A stretch of DNA of 64,000 nt from the NCBI GenBank assembly GCA_013397435.1, contig VZRG01000031.1, positions 500,609 to 564,608 of the forward strand, given 5' to 3'. Below the pieces are notes generated by a model that was given only the letters and a program-made list of their open reading frames with translations, had not been told where the DNA came from and did not search any database. Numbering within the stretch: the first letter of the stretch is position 1; each line of letters begins with the position of its first letter. The stretch comes from Erythrocercus mccallii. Its lineage: Eukaryota > Chordata > Aves > Passeriformes > Dicruridae. Shown here piece by piece: positions 60,301 through 64,000 of this stretch. The position numbers were made by a program, and so were the translations under genes.

Positions 60301-63239
60301 GATTCTGCAGAAATTCAGGGCAAGTCATTGCTGCCTAGTTCTCTTTTCAGAACAAAGGTTTTTAGAGCAGTGAAGTTCAACAATTACTATTTTTGAAATT
60401 TTAACGGATCACTAAGATACATTAATCTTTTTTTGCTTCCTCCTCATCAAAGTATTTGATTACCATTTGATGGTTGGAGGACATCGCAGTCAGAAACCCT
60501 TTAGCTCTCACTGCTGCATGCTTTGCAAAGCATCAGCTGAGTTCAAGACCTGCCCCAGAATTCATGCCTGGTTTCTACCTCCTTTTGAGAGGTTGAGTGG
60601 TGTTAAGAGTTGTACATAGCTTAGAGAGGGCATACAATAAGTGATACCAAATGGAATTGAGCTATTTCTGAAATGTTGAGGAGTACCTCTGATGCAGAGC
60701 ACAGTTCTTTTAAGAATTAGGGCATGCTATTCCTCTACAATTCTTTGCTGTGCCAAAAAGAGGACTAGTCAGTGGATTATTTATTTAAAACTTGTATTAA
60801 GATTTTCTTCCTACTAATGATAAGGGTAGCATGGGTAGAAATTTATTTTTACTTTCAGGATTTCTTACAGTTGGTCTATTTTACCAAGGTTAAGATTCAG
60901 TCCATTCTCCAATAGACGTTTTTGTTCTTATCAATGATCCTGACATTATATAGATGAGATAAAGATATGAAAGGGAAGAATCTACAAGCTCAATACAGAA
61001 AAAGAACTTTTTTCCCCCATTAAGCTATTTTTTCCTTCTTACCCTGCAAAACATAAGCAAGCACTAGAAGAGAAAAATTGATCAACAGCAAACCAAATTA
61101 CATAGAGACCATGAGAAAACCAGATATTTTTCACCTATCCTTTTTAGAAGGGTAATTGGAAGAGACAGAAATCATCTAAATTTAGCACACTCCAACAATG
61201 TACAGTACTGTGAGTATTTCAACCTAATGGATCAAATATAGTTCTTTAAATCCTTCCCATTGCAAATCCAAGGAGAGAGAATTAAAGAGGCTTTATCTTC
61301 AGAGTTGTTAGTTAACTGTAAAATAATTTCCAATGATAAAAAGATGTCCTTGATGCTTTATACTGTGTGGATCCAGGTTGGAATATTTTTGTTCTGCAAA
61401 GTTTCCATCACCAGAATCTCTTCCCTTCCTTGTTCAGGCATTTAAAATCCACATTCAGACCTGTCAAGTCTTATACTCAGAGAATGAGACTCATTTGATT
61501 CATTCCCGTCTCACATGTTTCTATAGATGGGCTTGATATCACTCAGAGAATAGATTCACATTTCAACTAAGCAGATCCAGTGGACAGCTGGGGTCAGTAG
61601 CATGGTCCTATTTTCTTTTGCTGCTCCCTGGTTATGTGTTCCTGCCCCCTTTGCAGTGCCAATATTGTTGCTTATTGCAGTGAACTACCTAAACCTGCTT
61701 GGTGTACAACTGTTGTTAAAACAGGGCTTGGGACTTTTCTTTGGTTTTTTTTTTTCTGAAGAAAAGTTTAAAGCCCTTTTTAACTAAGAAATATTTCTAT
61801 TTCCCTGGCTCATAATATTTTAATATAATCCATTTCTGGGCTGGATGTAAATCGTTCAGGTACTGGCCTAAAGTAGTTGTTGAACAGTTCTAAATACCTG
61901 TACGGTCCCAAGAGTTCCACATGCCTTTCTGAGAAATTCCCTTCTACCTTTGAACAGTGGAGAATTAGCCAAGTATCCGATCAAGCTGCATCATTATGCC
62001 TCATCACTGATATTTTCTTATTGAGAATAAGATATATATATTCTTATTGATACATATATCATGCATTAAGTCACATTAAGTAACACATTAAGTCACGTGA
62101 AAGTAAATGATGAAAAACAAACTTGGAGGCCAAAAGAAGAAATAAACCTACAATTTCCTCCTTTTTCCAATGTTGCTTCTAGTAGTGGAGCCTTAGACAT
62201 CACCAGGCATCGTCACTCAGCCTGGTGCATGTGTCACATTTTACTGTCTCCTTGTCACCAATCTAGCAGGTCACAAGGTTAATTCTGGAATGTCCATTTC
62301 AAGTTATTAACTTTGCAGTCAGAATAAGTGTTGGTTTGGAATGTGATGAAGTGGTTTAGAGTAATTTCCAGGGCTGTCAAGATGCACATGCTAGCCCTGT
62401 GACTGCAAGAGACATGCAGTGGAAGGTGAATGATTGGCAGGGACAAGTTGGAACCTATTTCTGCTAGGCTATCCTGTATGGGTTGTTGCATTATCATAAA
62501 GCCATGCAAATAAAATAGGTGGATTTGATTTTTCATGAAATGGATTACTAGTAAGTCTATGACATTTTATTTCATTGTAACATTGAGTGGAAGGAAAATA
62601 CACATCCTTTCTTGCAAAAGCAGTGGCCCCCAGAAAGTCTCTTTGTGTTAGAAGGATAATGAGAGCCTTCAAAACTTTAGGCACTCACCTGAAATGTGCA
62701 TGTCTGAAGCTTTGTGTGGTGTAATTATAAAGGGAAGGCATTCTTCCCAGTAGTATATTACCTGTTTGAGAGAAAGAAAAATTACAAAGAATGTGGAGTG
62801 CAAAATGAGTCTTGATGTTTTAAATAGTATTGACTAGGGCCTCTAAAGTATTCCGTGGGCTGCTTGATAAAGCAACGAGAGACAATAGAGAATTTTCTAC
62901 ATGCTGGCTTTGCAGAAACATGTTCTATATTTGATTGTTTCATTGAGTGCAGCAAGAGAGTATGCAAAACATTTGGGATCAATAATGTTTTTGTACACCT
63001 TTTTTCCAAAGATGCTAAGTTATTCTACAAGAAGTGAGCATCAGTAGGAGAGACTCATATCTAGGAACTAGGTACCCTCTTCCCCTATAAAGGGAAACAG
63101 GGGACCAGACACACAGTTCAGCTTGCTCAGCATCACACGCTAATTCAGGTACTAAATTGCAGATAAAATTCCCAGACAGCATGTGTCACTTCTTCTCCTG
63201 GTCCTTCATACAAGCCCTGAAAAGTGTTTGTTCTTGATT

Positions 63240-63700
63240 AATTGTTAAGCTAAATTATTTAGGCCCAATGTTAATGTCCTGTGGAGGCCTTGTGAGGTAA
63301 ACCAGCCTCAAGTCTATTCAGTCAAATTCAAGGAGCTATCTGTCTGCAGTGCAAGCTATACAGGTTCCTCTCTAAATTCCTTTATAAGTCACAAAGGAGA
63401 AGGAGTGCATGTTCTGGATTATTTCTCTTGTCCATTTGCTTTTAAATGTGAAGGGTAGCACTGAACTAATCATCTGGCCAGTCCTGGGCTGGGAATTACA
63501 TTAATCACCTTAAGATGGCAAATGCATGTGCTGCACCAACCAAGCATTCGTGTGGCTGCCAATTCCCAAAGCCCTTTAGCAGTAAAAATATAATTACCTG
63601 TGTGGACATGAGATGGTTGACTGAATAGGTTATATCATCAACATAATTATAATGCTAATACTCTGTAGGTGTTATGGGGGGCAGAAGTTAGCACATTTCT
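63240..63700. promoter_or_regulatory. Candidate conserved non-coding element
   Basis: A non-repetitive, non-coding stretch contains GAATTACATTAATCACC, AAATGCATG, ATATAATTACCTG and CATAATTATAATGC, a density of homeodomain/POU-type sites often seen in developmental enhancers of vertebrate gene deserts. Conservation cannot be judged from one sequence. Confidence 0.2.
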
Positions 63701-64000
63701 GCTGTTTTATCTGAGGGAAACTTCCTAATGCTTCCAGTAGGGAAGTCAACATGTTGCTGGGTTCAGTACCTGTCTCTGTTGCTGAGACTGGATTAGTTTT
63801 GAGCCTTTCTCACCTGTCTTTAAGAAATGGTAAAACTCATAGCCTGCTTCTGAGAAATTCTTTGCATTTTATAAACAAAGAATCCTATGCAAAAGCAAAT
63901 TATGATTACTTAATTATTTGCAATGTCTTATGTGAACTCTCCCACTACTTTCCTGAAACCTTCCACTTCATACTATGGGGCACACTAAATAGGCATTTTG

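Larger units (their letters stand above)
52600..64000. other. Gene-free 3' flank of VRK1
   Basis: About 11.4 kb with no recognised coding exon, RNA gene or clear interspersed repeat. All open frames are short and unrecognised. In mammals the interval after VRK1 is a gene-poor region leading towards BCL11B, and this stretch fits that. Two motif-rich stretches (about 53940-54310 and 63240-63700) are listed as possible conserved non-coding elements. A short TA-rich inverted repeat lies at about 62020-62055. Confidence 0.5.

Noticed and set aside
1..64000. CRISPR arrays, tRNA/rRNA genes, bacterial mobile elements
   Set aside because: No regularly spaced direct repeats, no cloverleaf with conserved tRNA boxes, and no prokaryotic gene organisation were seen. 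The DNA is vertebrate.

Overview
This is vertebrate nuclear DNA, almost certainly from a bird and probably a songbird. The evidence is CR1 LINE 3' ends (one ending in the ATTCTATGATTCTG terminal repeat), LTRs of the avian ERVL and ERVK types, AT-rich introns of one to several kb, and splice-spaced exons whose product aligns residue by residue with vertebrate VRK1. Nothing bacterial (operons, Shine-Dalgarno sites, CRISPR, insertion sequences) is present, and most open frames are chance ORFs in AT-rich intron or intergenic DNA.

Layout. 1-16.3 kb: intergenic, with an orphan GC-rich/CpG patch at about 1.44-1.71 kb, short simple repeats, and a homeodomain-site-rich stretch near 11.3-11.5 kb that could be an enhancer. 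16.3-16.67 kb: two CR1 3' ends lying directly upstream of a CpG island. 16.68-17.34 kb: CpG-island promoter with two inverted ZNF143/STAF-type sites, a CCAAT box and GC boxes; the non-coding first exon of VRK1 should start here. 24.1-51.2 kb: twelve coding exons of VRK1 on the + strand. All junctions were placed at AG/GT boundaries and the phases add up to 1239 nt, which is 412 residues plus stop. The introns hold a full CR1 3' segment (22.8-23.4 kb), an isolated GC-rich patch with a 126-codon ATG ORF (28.6-29.0 kb), an old LTR-like repeat (40.6-41.5 kb), a well-preserved ERVK-like LTR (44.0-44.4 kb), an ERVL-like LTR (50.2-50.8 kb) and an unexplained three-exon gene-like series at 47.8-48.7 kb. 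51.25-52.5 kb: VRK1 3' UTR and immediate flank, with a near-perfect 26-bp inverted repeat. 52.6-64 kb: gene-free flank, consistent with the gene-poor interval on the far side of VRK1 in other amniotes.

The one confident protein-coding gene is VRK1, a nuclear Ser/Thr kinase of chromatin (histone H3, BANF1/BAF and p53 are known substrates of the family). Every kinase-defining residue is present. Its C-terminal tail is longer and more lysine-rich than the human tail but keeps the final TRKRxQK. I see no clear novel system. The best leads are the gene-like exon series in the last VRK1 intron, the 51.8 kb hairpin, the paired ZNF143 promoter and the orphan CpG patch.
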